Positions 33,963 to 42,523 of a stretch of 64,000 bases of DNA are shown here, piece after piece. The notes under the pieces are model-generated. The model searched no databases and was not told the origin of the DNA. It saw only the letters and a program-made list of their open reading frames with translations. Every line of letters starts with the position of its first letter. The first letter of the stretch is position 1. The DNA lies in assembly GCF_019396325.1 (NCBI RefSeq), contig NZ_JAHKRO010000018.1, forward strand, positions 1 through 64,000. Direction: 5' to 3'. Origin of the DNA: Nonomuraea ceibae (GTDB lineage Bacteria > Actinomycetota > Actinomycetes > Streptosporangiales > Streptosporangiaceae). Made by a program: the position numbers and the translations under genes.

Positions 33963-34835
33963 ATGATTGACGTCTACACCCTCGGCGAGGCGCTGGGGGT
34001 CGTGTCCAGCGGCCGGGTCCGGCACGAGAGCGAAGCCAGGCTGGACGTCTGCGGGCCGGAGTTCACGCTGGCCGTGGGCCTGGCGCGGCTCGGTCACCGG
34101 TGCGCGTTCGCCGGCAAGGTGGGCGCCGACGAGCTGGGCGCGCGGGTGCTGACCGCGCTGCGCGGCGAGGGCGTCGACGTGGCCGACGTGCGCGTCACGG
34201 AGGGCGCCGCCACCGGGCTGCTGCTGCGCGAGACCCGGGTGGGCCGCGCGCCCCACGTGAGCCACTACCGCACGGGCTCCGCCGGGTCGCGGCTGACCCC
34301 GGGCAACGTGCCCATCGACCGCGTCGGCGCGGCCAAGATGCTGCACGTCTCCGGCGTCACCGCCGCGCTCGGCAGGGACGCGCTGGAGGCGGTACGCGCC
34401 GCCGTGGCCGCCGCGAAACGCGCCGAAGTGGTCGTCTCGTTCGCCGTCGAGTACCGGCCCGAGCTGTGGCCGTCGGTGCGCGAGGCCGAGGACGTGCTGA
34501 GCGAGCTCGCCTGCGACGCGCACCTGCTCTTCGTCCACCAGGACGAGCTGGACCTGGTCAAGCCCGCGCTCACGCCCGAGCGCGAGGTCGTCGTCGACCG
34601 GGGCGCGAAGGGCGCGAGCGTGCGGGCCGACCGGATGCGCTACGACGCGCCCGGCCCGCAGGTGCCGATCGTCGACACCTCGGGCGCGGCCGACGCGTTC
34701 GTGGCCGGGTACGTCAGCGCCGCCCTGGACGGGCTGACCCCGCCCGAACGGCTGCACCGCGGGACGCTGCTGAGCGCCGCCGCGGTGTCCAGCGCGAGCG
34801 ACTGGCAGGGCCTGCCGCACCGGGGCGAACTCTGA
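33963..34835 (+). CDS. PfkB-family carbohydrate kinase (2-keto-3-deoxygluconate-kinase-like)
   Basis: A 290-residue ribokinase-fold sugar kinase. The N-terminal VYTLGEALGVVSSG and GPEFTLAVGLARLGHRCAFAGKVGADELG form the substrate lid; the closest look is KDG or fructokinases. The C-terminal anion-hole motif reads DTSGAADAFVAGY where the family has DTxGAGDxF, so one Gly is Ala; the catalytic Asp is kept. KGASVRADRM lies in the ATP region. It stands between a secreted protein and the convergent GH87 gene, and an 18-base palindrome abuts its start. Confidence 0.88.
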   Translation: MIDVYTLGEALGVVSSGRVRHESEARLDVCGPEFTLAVGLARLGHRCAFAGKVGADELGARVLTALRGEGVDVADVRVTEGAATGLLLRETRVGRAPHVSHYRTGSAGSRLTPGNVPIDRVGAAKMLHVSGVTAALGRDALEAVRAAVAAAKRAEVVVSFAVEYRPELWPSVREAEDVLSELACDAHLLFVHQDELDLVKPALTPEREVVVDRGAKGASVRADRMRYDAPGPQVPIVDTSGAADAFVAGYVSAALDGLTPPERLHRGTLLSAAAVSSASDWQGLPHRGEL

Positions 34836-34850
34836 CCGCCCGGGCTCCGG

Positions 34851-37800
34851 TTACTGGATGTTCAGGGTGAACGTCGAGGTGGTGTTCCTGACGTCCTGAT
34901 GGTTGCCGCCGAAGCGCAGCCCCCGGAACGTCGCCGAGCCGACCGCCGGGCCCTGCCCCGGCTCGGGCATCTCGTTCACCCAGATGCCGAACCCGGACTT
35001 GGCGTCGAAGGCGTCGCCGCTCTTGCGCGCCCCGGTGATGGAGACGTTCTCGAACACGGTGTCCGTGACCGGGTTCAGCGGCTGGTTGCCCGCGTACCCG
35101 GTCTGGAACATGATCCCCGAGTACGTGGGATCCACGATCTCCAGGTTGCTGACCCGGATGCCCTGGAACACCTTCGAGGCCGAGAACAGCCACATCGCCG
35201 GGAACGTCTGCTGCCCCCAGAAGTGCCCGCCGGCCCGGACCAGCGAGATGTTCTCGAACCGCGTGGGCGGGCTGGCCCCGAAGCCGTGCATCGGGATGCC
35301 GAAGTCGAGCGAGCTGATCGTGACGCCCGAGTAGACGAGCGTGTCGGCCACGTAGATGTTGCGGAACACGTTGTCGTAGCCGCCGTAGACCGCGACCCCG
35401 GCCGCCCGCCAGGTGAGCAGCGACGTCAGGTTCTCGTACACGTTGCCGTGCTGCTGGCCGCTGTTGTTGTCGATGGCCGAGAACAGCGCGAAGCTGTCGT
35501 CGCCCGTGGAGCGGGTCTCGATGTTCGTCACGTGGTTGCCGGTGCTGCCGTTGGTCATGTTGAGCCCGTCGGCGAACACGTTGCGGATGCGCGAGTTCTT
35601 CAGCGTCATGTCGTCGGTGTTGGAGCCCCAGTACATGCAGATCTGGTGCTCGACCCACAGGTTGTCGATCGTCATGCCGGCGACGTTGCTGAGGTCGAAC
35701 ACCTTGCCGGGGCCGTCGATGCGGCTGGTGTAGTTGCCGAAGTAGGCGAATCCGGCGAACGTGGAGCCGTTGGCGGTGGCGTCGGCGCGGAAGCCGATGT
35801 CGGTGTTCTCCTGCCCGGCGGGGGCGTGGAAGCGGGTGTACCAGGGCCCGGCGCCGACGATCTTGACGGGCTTGCCGTACACCTGGAACTTGCCGGAGGT
35901 CCGGTAGTCGCCCGGGGGCAGGTAGACGCCCTCCAGGCCGGGCTCCTGGCGGGCGCGGTCGAGCGCGTTCTGCACGTCCTGGTGCCCGAGACCGGCGGGC
36001 ACGGCGTAGCGCGCCGGGTCGGGGTTGGCGGCGGGGGAGACGTGCTCCAGGTCGACGAAGTCGATCGTGTAGGTGGAGGTGTTGGCCGCGTCCTTCTGCA
36101 GCCTGATCTTGCTGCCGGCCTCGACTGTGGTGCCGAGCATCAGGTTGGCCTCGTCGTAGATGTGCCGGGGCGGCCCGGATCCGGGGGAGTTGTTCGGGCT
36201 CGCCTCCGGCCCGTACAGCCAGGCGTAGCGCGAGGTCAGCGGGATGGCCTTGAGGAACGTGCCGTCGACGTAGACGTTCAGCGTGGAGTCGATGCCGCCG
36301 CCGCCCGGCGCGTCGGGGATGGAGAACCGGGTCACGAGCGTGTTGGTGCGGGCCCGGGCGGTGAACTCGACGTAGGAGCCGGTGCTGCCGAGCGTGACCG
36401 CGCGGCGGCCGGACGCCTCGCCGGCCAGGTGGCCGACCTCCCTGCTGGGGCCCAGCCGGGTGGCGCCGCCGCCGACGGCCGCGTCCTCGGCCTCGTAGGT
36501 GTCGTACGGCATGCTCGCGCCGCGGCCGACGGCGAGCTGGTGGGTGCTGGTGTTGTTGGCGCGCTTGACCGGGAGCTCGGCGGCGTCGGCCGCGAGCACC
36601 ACCTTGACCGTGTGGCGGCCGTCGGCGGCGGTCCAGGCGCCGAGGTTGACCGGGGCGGTGGTGGCGCCGGGCGCGATCACGCCGGAGGCGGAGCCGGTCA
36701 GCGTGCGGACGACGGCGCCGGAGGCGTCGGCGACGGTGAGCGTGATGCCGTGCGAGCCGCCGCTGGACGCGATCGTGCCCTGGTTCCTGATCGCGACGGA
36801 GAACGTCACGGTGTCGCCCTGCGCGGGGTTGCCCGGGGTCCAGGCGACGGGGGCGGCGACCAGGTCGGCGGTGTCGACCGGTTTGACGGTCAGGTTCGCG
36901 GTGGCGGTGTTGTTGGTCTCGTCCCGCTCGATGATCTCGCCGCCGGGGTCGACCTTGGCGGTGACGGCGTACGTCCCGGCGTCGCGGGCGCCGATCGCGG
37001 CGGTCACGGTGGCGGTGGCGCCGGGGGCCAGCGGGCCGACGTCCGCGCCGCCGGCCTCGGCGTCTCCCAGGGAGAACGTGACCGACGTGGCGGCGGACGG
37101 GGCCGTGCCCGCGTTCCTGACCTGGGCGGACAGCGTGATCGTGTCGGTCTCGACCGGTGCGGCGGGGGAGGCCGCGGGCGCGGTGACGGTCAGGTCGGGG
37201 TTGGCCGAGGCGGTGCCGAACACCTGGAACTCGGCGACCTGCCCGCCCGGCGCGCCGGAGTTGGCGGTGAAGCGGAGCTGCACGTCGGCGGCCTTGCCGG
37301 TGACCGGGATCGTCACCGTGTTGCCGGTGGCCGGGCTGAAGCCGTAGGTGGCCTGGGCGGCCAGGCTGGTGAAGGAGGTGGCGTTCTGGCCGCGGCCGAG
37401 CACCTGGATGGCCTGGGTGCGCGGGCCCCACGCGCCGTCGGGGTTCAGCTTGACCGCGACCGAGGTGAGGTCGTGGTCGGCGCCGAGCTTGACGGTCAGC
37501 GTGCTGGGGTGGCCGGCGCCCTCGTAGTAGGTGGTCAGGTCGCCGTCGTTGGCGTTGGCCGGCACGTATGTGTGCGTGTGGGCGGAGCCGGTGACCGGCT
37601 TGCCCGCCGCCAGGTTCGCGCCCGGGTCGGGGCCGGGTCCGCCGCCGGCGCCCCACACCTCGAACTCGGCGAGCTGCCCGGCGGGCCAGCCGGTGTTGGC
37701 GCTGAACTGCAGCCGCACGTAGCGGGTGCTCGCGCTGACCGGGACGGTGGCGGTGGGGGCGAAGGCGTAGGCGGCCTGGGCCTTGATCGTGGTGAAGGCG

Positions 37801-38120
37801 GACCCGTCGGCGCTGCCCTGGACGGTCAGCGTCTGGGTGCGGCTCGGCCAGCCGGAGGGCAGCTTGAGCGTGAGGCTGTTGACGGTGGCGGTGGCGCCCA
37901 GGTCGACCTGGACCCACTGGGGGAAGGCGTTGTTGGCGGACTCCCAGTAGGTGGCCTGGTTGCCGTCGGTGACGTGCGCCGCCGCGTACGTCTGGGTGTG
38001 GCTGCTGGCGGTGGCCGGGCGGCCGGCCGCGAGGTTGACGTCGGCCGCCGCATGGGCGGGGGAGGCGGGTGCGGCGAGGATTCCGATGACCAGGGCGAGG
38101 GCGGTTAACAGTGCTCTCAT
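34851..38120 (-). CDS. Secreted GH87 alpha-1,3-glucanase (mutanase) with carbohydrate-binding modules
   Basis: A 1089-residue exported enzyme. After the signal peptide (about residue 25) come two discoidin-like modules (NLAAGRPATASSHTQTY and NLAAGKPVTGSAHTHTY, residues about 30-320). Two CARDB domains follow (about 320-550), then a CBM6-like module (YDTYEAEDAAVGGGATRLG). A beta-helix catalytic domain occupies about 700-1089. The GH87 acidic triad is in place: Asp851 (FADGLN) and Asp874-Asp875 (TGDDSF), with the 23- and 24-residue spacing known from Bacillus and Paenibacillus enzymes. It would cut alpha-1,3-glucan of fungal walls or dental-type mutan. It diverges from the lacI of locus B, whose importer and alpha-glucosidase could use its products. 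Confidence 0.9.
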   Translation of the reverse strand: MRALLTALALVIGILAAPASPAHAAADVNLAAGRPATASSHTQTYAAAHVTDGNQATYWESANNAFPQWVQVDLGATATVNSLTLKLPSGWPSRTQTLTVQGSADGSAFTTIKAQAAYAFAPTATVPVSASTRYVRLQFSANTGWPAGQLAEFEVWGAGGGPGPDPGANLAAGKPVTGSAHTHTYVPANANDGDLTTYYEGAGHPSTLTVKLGADHDLTSVAVKLNPDGAWGPRTQAIQVLGRGQNATSFTSLAAQATYGFSPATGNTVTIPVTGKAADVQLRFTANSGAPGGQVAEFQVFGTASANPDLTVTAPAASPAAPVETDTITLSAQVRNAGTAPSAATSVTFSLGDAEAGGADVGPLAPGATATVTAAIGARDAGTYAVTAKVDPGGEIIERDETNNTATANLTVKPVDTADLVAAPVAWTPGNPAQGDTVTFSVAIRNQGTIASSGGSHGITLTVADASGAVVRTLTGSASGVIAPGATTAPVNLGAWTAADGRHTVKVVLAADAAELPVKRANNTSTHQLAVGRGASMPYDTYEAEDAAVGGGATRLGPSREVGHLAGEASGRRAVTLGSTGSYVEFTARARTNTLVTRFSIPDAPGGGGIDSTLNVYVDGTFLKAIPLTSRYAWLYGPEASPNNSPGSGPPRHIYDEANLMLGTTVEAGSKIRLQKDAANTSTYTIDFVDLEHVSPAANPDPARYAVPAGLGHQDVQNALDRARQEPGLEGVYLPPGDYRTSGKFQVYGKPVKIVGAGPWYTRFHAPAGQENTDIGFRADATANGSTFAGFAYFGNYTSRIDGPGKVFDLSNVAGMTIDNLWVEHQICMYWGSNTDDMTLKNSRIRNVFADGLNMTNGSTGNHVTNIETRSTGDDSFALFSAIDNNSGQQHGNVYENLTSLLTWRAAGVAVYGGYDNVFRNIYVADTLVYSGVTISSLDFGIPMHGFGASPPTRFENISLVRAGGHFWGQQTFPAMWLFSASKVFQGIRVSNLEIVDPTYSGIMFQTGYAGNQPLNPVTDTVFENVSITGARKSGDAFDAKSGFGIWVNEMPEPGQGPAVGSATFRGLRFGGNHQDVRNTTSTFTLNIQ

Positions 38121-38154
38121 GGGGGGTGGCCCTTCGAAGAAGTCGGTTGGCCGA

Positions 38155-38183
38155 ACCATAGGTTGTTCAGCAGATGTCAGCAA
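38155..38183 (-). promoter_or_regulatory. Promoter of the GH87 gene
   Basis: On the minus strand TTGCTG (38178-38183) and TATGGT (38155-38160) are 17 bases apart. The same TATGGT -10 box and 17-base spacing occur at the importer promoter (39373-39401). An AGATTTCG word at 38194-38201 (CGAAATCT on the other strand) recurs at 39366-39373 and may be a shared regulator contact. Confidence 0.6.
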
Positions 38184-38311
38184 TATTCCGACGAGATTTC
38201 GCAAACAATTGACTGACTGGTGCCGGGTCGTCGACGGCCAAGGCGCTGGTCAAGCCGCGAAAGGGCCCTGGAGGCAAGGCGTGAGCGCCCCGCAAGGCCG
38301 AGCGTAAGCGG

Positions 38312-38342
38312 TTGCAAGGACTTGCGTTGATAGCCGTATAGT
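38312..38342 (+). promoter_or_regulatory. Promoter of the locus B lacI gene, leaderless
   Basis: TATAGT at 38337-38342 is a strong -10 box ending 6 bases before the ATG at 38349, so the messenger is probably leaderless. TTGCAA at 38312-38317 could be the -35 (19-base spacing). GCAAG-GA-CTTGC at 38314-38325 is an inverted repeat over the -35 region and a candidate autoregulatory site. Confidence 0.58.
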
Positions 38343-38348
38343 TTGCGC

Positions 38349-39338
38349 ATGACGCGACGACTGGCAGAGGTGGCCAAGAAGGTCGGGGTGAGCGAGGCGA
38401 CCGTGAGCCGCGTGCTCAACGGCAAGCCGGGGGTGTCCGACGCCACGCGCGAGGCCGTGCTGACGGCGCTCGACGTGCTCGGCTACGAGCGCCCCACCCA
38501 GCTGCGCGGCGACCGGGCCCGCCTGGTCGGCCTCGTCCTCCCCGAGTTGCAGAACCCGATCTTCCCCGCCTTCGCCGAGGTGGTCGGCGGCGCGCTGGCC
38601 CAGCAGGGGTTCACCTCCGTGCTGTGCACCAGGACCGTCGGCGGGGTGTCCGAGGCCGACTACGTGGATCTGCTGCTCCAGCAGCAGGTCAGCGGCGTGG
38701 TGTTCGCCGGCGGGCTCTACGCCCAGGCCGACGCCTCGCACGGGCACTACGAGCTGTTGCACGAGCGCAAGCTGCCCACGGTGCTGGTCAACGCCGCCGT
38801 GGAGCGGCTGGACTTCCCGCAGGTGTCGTGCGACGACGTGGTGGCCGCCGAGATGGCGCTGGGTCATGTGCGGGCGCTCGGCCACGAGCGGATCGGCCTG
38901 GTGCTGGGCCCCAAGGACCACGTGCCGTCGCGGCGCAAGCTGGAGACGTTCCAGGCGGAGGGCGGCGACCCGGAGCTGGTCGAGCACACGATGTTCTCGC
39001 TGGAAGGCGGGCACGCGGCCGCCGCGAGGCTGGTCAGGCGCGGTGTGACGGCGGTGATCTGCGCCAGCGACCTGCTCGCGCTCGGCACCGTGCGGGCGGC
39101 CAGGCGGGCCGGGCTGAGCGTGCCGGGTGACGTGTCGGTGGTCGGCTTCGACGACTCGGCGCTGATGAACTGCACCGAGCCGCCGCTCACCACGGTGCGC
39201 CAGCCGATCGACGCGATGGGCCGGGCCGTGGTCGACCTGCTGGTGGCCCAGATCGACAAGGCCGTCGTCCCGGCCGACGAGCTGCTGTTCGAGCCGGAGC
39301 TGGTGGTCCGGGCATCGACCGCGCGCCCGAGGGCGTAA
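38349..39338 (+). CDS. LacI-family repressor of locus B (MalR-like)
   Basis: A 329-residue regulator. Residues 3-50 form the LacI helix-turn-helix and hinge (RLAEVAKKVGVSEATVSRVLNGKPGVSDATREAVLTALDVLGYERP). The effector domain follows and ends with VVGFDDSALMNCTEPPLTTVRQPIDAMG. The ATG at 38349 is preferred to the TTG at 38343, which touches the -10 box. It sits between the divergent GH87 gene and the downstream importer/alpha-glucosidase operon, the position of a MalR/Reg1-type regulator of alpha-glucan use. Confidence 0.93.
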   Translation: MTRRLAEVAKKVGVSEATVSRVLNGKPGVSDATREAVLTALDVLGYERPTQLRGDRARLVGLVLPELQNPIFPAFAEVVGGALAQQGFTSVLCTRTVGGVSEADYVDLLLQQQVSGVVFAGGLYAQADASHGHYELLHERKLPTVLVNAAVERLDFPQVSCDDVVAAEMALGHVRALGHERIGLVLGPKDHVPSRRKLETFQAEGGDPELVEHTMFSLEGGHAAAARLVRRGVTAVICASDLLALGTVRAARRAGLSVPGDVSVVGFDDSALMNCTEPPLTTVRQPIDAMGRAVVDLLVAQIDKAVVPADELLFEPELVVRASTARPRA

Positions 39339-39348
39339 CACAGTCGTT

Positions 39349-39401
39349 ATCTTGCAATAGTCCGTCGAAATCTTGCGGACTTTCGTTGGCGATCCTATGG
39401 T
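39349..39401 (+). promoter_or_regulatory. Promoter and operator repeats of the locus B importer operon
   Basis: TTGCGG (39373-39378) and TATGGT (39396-39401) are spaced by 17 bases. The word ATCTTGC occurs at 39349-39355 and 39370-39376, a direct repeat exactly 21 bases (two helical turns) apart and covering the -35 box. Direct CTTGCAG repeats are the reported binding pattern of Streptomyces MalR/Reg1, so these are likely repressor sites. Confidence 0.62.
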
Positions 39402-39431
39402 GTGGGCACCTCGCATCAGAAGGGTCAGCCC

Positions 39432-40781
39432 ATGAAGAGATCCACGGGACTCTTAGTTGCAACCGCGCTCGGCCTCGCCGCCACCGCCTGTGGTTCCGGC
39501 GAGCCGGCCGAGCCCGCGGCCGGCGGAGCGGCCAAGGTGACGATCACCGTGGCCTGCCAGCCGGCCAAGTCCGCCCCCAAGGAGCGCCAGGCCTGGGACG
39601 ACGACGTGGCCGCCTTCATGAAGGCGCACCCGAACGTGACGGTCAAGAGCACCGACCAGCAGCCGTGCTTCGACCCCAAGACGTTCGGCCCCAAGCTCGC
39701 CGGCGGCCAGATGGAGACCGTCTTCGTCGTCCCCGTGACCAACTACGACGACGTGATCGCCCAGGGCCAGGCCAAGGACATCACCCAGCTCACCGGCGAG
39801 ATCAAGAACTGGAACGACCTGCGCCAGGACGTGCGCGACCTGGTGACCAAGGACGGCAAGGTCTACGGCGTCCCCAACGTCCACTACGGCGTCGGCCTCG
39901 TCTACAACCGCAAGCTCTTCACCGAGGCCGGGCTCGACCCCGACACGCCGCCGGCGACCTGGGCGGAGATCCGCGAGGCCGCCAAGAAGATCGCCGCGCT
40001 CGGCCCCGGCCACGTCGGCTACGGCGAGTACTCCGGCGGCAACACCGGCGGCTGGCACTTCACCCAGGCCATCTACGGCCGCGGCGGCAGCATCCTCACC
40101 GAGGACGGCAAGAAGGCCGCCTTCAACTCGCCCGAGGGCAAGGCCGTGCTCCAGACGCTGCACGACATGCGCTGGATCGACAACAGCATGGGCAGCAAGC
40201 TCCTGGTCGGCTGGGAGTCGCTCATGGTGGCGATGGGCAGCGGCAAGGTCGGCATGATGCTCGGCGCCCCCGACGTGGTCACCGACGTGGTCGGCAAGTT
40301 CAAGGGCAACGTCGCCGACTACGGCATCACCGGCTTCCCCGAGGCCAAGGCGTCGCTGAGCGGCGGCGAAGCCTTCATGATCAACCCGAAGGCCACGCCC
40401 GAGGAGGCGAAGGCGGGCATGCAGTGGCTCGACTTCCGCTTCAACACCCCCGGCAAGGGCCGCTTCGACTACGCCCGCGGCAAGGCCAACGGCAACCCGG
40501 TCGGCGTCCCCGACAACGCCGTCTACGGCGACTCGCCCACCGGCCAGGCCATCCAGGCCGACCGGGTGAAGAACGCCTCCCTGCCGGTCGCGAACTACGA
40601 CCCGTACGTCAAGGCCTCCGCCACGATCCCGCCCAAGGCCGAGCCGGTCCACGCCCAGGAGATCTACGCGATCCTCGACGTGGCCATGTCCGGCGTGCTG
40701 TCCGACAAGGACGCCGACATCGACCGGCTGCTCGCCGACGCCGAGACCAAGGTGAACGCCGTGCTGGCGGCCAAGGGCTGA
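39432..40781 (+). CDS. Sugar-binding lipoprotein of ABC importer (locus B)
   Basis: A 449-residue extracytoplasmic solute-binding protein, family 1. The signal peptide (MKRSTGLLVATALGLAATAC) ends in a lipobox with Cys near residue 20. VYGVPNVHYGVGLVYNRKLFTEAGL is the typical hinge segment of maltose/oligosaccharide-binding proteins. AAGGGTC precedes the ATG. Codon 8 is the rare Leu codon TTA (39453-39455), next to a rare AGA at codon 3, so translation might depend on the bldA-type tRNA. It heads the operon with two permeases and GH13. Confidence 0.94.
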   Translation: MKRSTGLLVATALGLAATACGSGEPAEPAAGGAAKVTITVACQPAKSAPKERQAWDDDVAAFMKAHPNVTVKSTDQQPCFDPKTFGPKLAGGQMETVFVVPVTNYDDVIAQGQAKDITQLTGEIKNWNDLRQDVRDLVTKDGKVYGVPNVHYGVGLVYNRKLFTEAGLDPDTPPATWAEIREAAKKIAALGPGHVGYGEYSGGNTGGWHFTQAIYGRGGSILTEDGKKAAFNSPEGKAVLQTLHDMRWIDNSMGSKLLVGWESLMVAMGSGKVGMMLGAPDVVTDVVGKFKGNVADYGITGFPEAKASLSGGEAFMINPKATPEEAKAGMQWLDFRFNTPGKGRFDYARGKANGNPVGVPDNAVYGDSPTGQAIQADRVKNASLPVANYDPYVKASATIPPKAEPVHAQEIYAILDVAMSGVLSDKDADIDRLLADAETKVNAVLAAKG

Positions 40782-40784
40782 CGC

Positions 40785-41651
40785 ATGGGTGTTCTCAGGC
40801 GCAATCTGACGGCCTACGGGTTCCTGTGCGCGGCGCTGTTCTGCTTCGCGGTGTTCGCCTGGTATCCGATGATCAGAGAGTTCATCCTGAGCTTCCAGGA
40901 GACGAACCTGATCGATCCGCCCACCTGGGTCGGGCTGGACAACTTCGAGTACGCCGTGAAGTACCCGGGCTTCACCGAAGCCTGGATCGCCACCCTGCAG
41001 TTCACGTTCCTCGCGCTGGTGTGCGGCTTCGTCGTCCCGTTCGTCGTCGCGCTCGTGCTCAACGAGCTGCGCCACGCCCGGGCCTATCTCAGGTTCGTGG
41101 TCTACCTGCCGGTCATGCTGCCGCCGATCGTCGCGGTGCTGCTGTTCAGGTGGTTCTTCGACCCGGGGCCCGGGCTGTTCAACCAGATCCTCGGACTCGT
41201 CAACCTGCCCGGCCTGGCCTGGCTGGACTCCCCGCACACCGCGCTGATCTCCCTGGTCATCGTCTCGACCTGGATGAACATGGGCAGCGCGACCCTGATC
41301 TACCTGGCGGCGCTGCAGAACATCCCGCCGGAGCTGTACGAGGCGGCCGAGCTGGACGGCGCCGGCATCCTCAAGCGGATCCGGCACGTCACGATCCCGC
41401 AGACGAAGCTGATCCTGCTGCTCATGCTGATGCTGCAGATCGTGGCCACCATGCAGGTGTTCATCGAGCCGTACATGCTGACCGGCGGCGGGCCCGCGGG
41501 CTCCACCGTCACCGTCGCCTACATGATGTTCCAGTTCGCCTTCACGAACCAGAACTACGGCGTGGCGGGCGCGCTCGGCATGATGCTCATGATCGTGTTG
41601 CTGGTCTTCGCCGCGTTCCAGCTCCGGCTCACCCGGGAGGACAAGGCATGA
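40785..41651 (+). CDS. Sugar ABC transporter permease, MalF type (locus B)
   Basis: A 288-residue inner-membrane subunit with six predicted helices. The EAA loop reads ELYEAAELDGAGILKRIRHVTIPQTK. It starts 3 bases after the lipoprotein stop and its own stop overlaps the next permease start (ATGA). With that partner it forms the channel for the glucan oligosaccharides proposed for this locus. Confidence 0.94.
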   Translation: MGVLRRNLTAYGFLCAALFCFAVFAWYPMIREFILSFQETNLIDPPTWVGLDNFEYAVKYPGFTEAWIATLQFTFLALVCGFVVPFVVALVLNELRHARAYLRFVVYLPVMLPPIVAVLLFRWFFDPGPGLFNQILGLVNLPGLAWLDSPHTALISLVIVSTWMNMGSATLIYLAALQNIPPELYEAAELDGAGILKRIRHVTIPQTKLILLLMLMLQIVATMQVFIEPYMLTGGGPAGSTVTVAYMMFQFAFTNQNYGVAGALGMMLMIVLLVFAAFQLRLTREDKA

Positions 41652-42523
41652 CCATCCATTCCGGCCAGTTCCGTACGATCATCTCCCCGCTCCAGCTCAA
41701 CAGCCCGTGGGGACGGCGCATCTACTGGACCGTGCTCGTCACGGTCGTGATCACCTTCACGCTCGCCTTCGTCTTCCCGCTCTACTGGATGATCACCGGG
41801 GCGATGAAGACGGGCGAGGAGATCGCCCAGATGCCGCCCACGCTCTTCCCCGCCGACCCCACGCTCGACGCCTACGCCGAGGCGTGGAGCCTGTTCGACC
41901 TCGGCACGCTGCTCGGCAACACCGCCTACTACTCGCTGGGCGGCTGGATCTTCTGCATGCTCGTGGACGTGTCGGCCGCCTACGCGCTGTCGAAGCTGCG
42001 GCCGATGTTCGGCACCGTGATCCTCGGCGCCATGCTGGCCACGCTGATGATCCCGGCCATGGTCGTGCTGATCCCGCTCTACGTCACGGTCGTCGACCTG
42101 GGGCTGCTCAACAACCCGTGGGGCCTGTGGTTCCCGGCGGCGGCCAACGGCTTCAACGTCTTCCTGCTCAAGCGCTTCTTCGACTCGATCCCGAAGGAGC
42201 TCGTCGAGGCGGCGCAGATCGACGGCGCCGGCCCGGTGCGGGTGCTGTGGTCGGTCATCCTGCCAATCTCCAGGCCGATCCTCGGCGTCGTGTCGATCTT
42301 CACGATCGTCACCTCGTTCAAGGACTTCACCTGGCCGCTGCTGGTCATGACCGACAGCGACAAGATGACGCTCAGCGTGGGCCTGTCGCAGACCGCCGGC
42401 ATGGTCAGCCAGAACGCCATCATGGGCGGCCTGGTCGTGGCGAGCATTCCGACGATCATCGTCTTCTTCATCTTCCAACGTCACATCATGGCGGGTCTCA
42501 CCGCCGGATCTATCAAGGGATGA
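41648..42523 (+). CDS. Sugar ABC transporter permease, MalG type (locus B)
   Basis: A 291-residue inner-membrane subunit with six helices. The EAA loop is ELVEAAQIDGAGPVRVLWSVILPISRP and the C-terminus is the typical RHIMAGLTAGSIKG. The start overlaps the preceding stop and its own stop overlaps the GH13 start, so all four operon genes are translationally linked. No ATPase is encoded. Confidence 0.94.
   Translation: MTIHSGQFRTIISPLQLNSPWGRRIYWTVLVTVVITFTLAFVFPLYWMITGAMKTGEEIAQMPPTLFPADPTLDAYAEAWSLFDLGTLLGNTAYYSLGGWIFCMLVDVSAAYALSKLRPMFGTVILGAMLATLMIPAMVVLIPLYVTVVDLGLLNNPWGLWFPAAANGFNVFLLKRFFDSIPKELVEAAQIDGAGPVRVLWSVILPISRPILGVVSIFTIVTSFKDFTWPLLVMTDSDKMTLSVGLSQTAGMVSQNAIMGGLVVASIPTIIVFFIFQRHIMAGLTAGSIKG

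Noticed and set aside
34899..38108. 1069-codon open frame on the plus strand
   Set aside because: It is antisense to the GH87 gene, whose domains and catalytic residues are clear; composition is Gly/Val/Asp/Arg noise.
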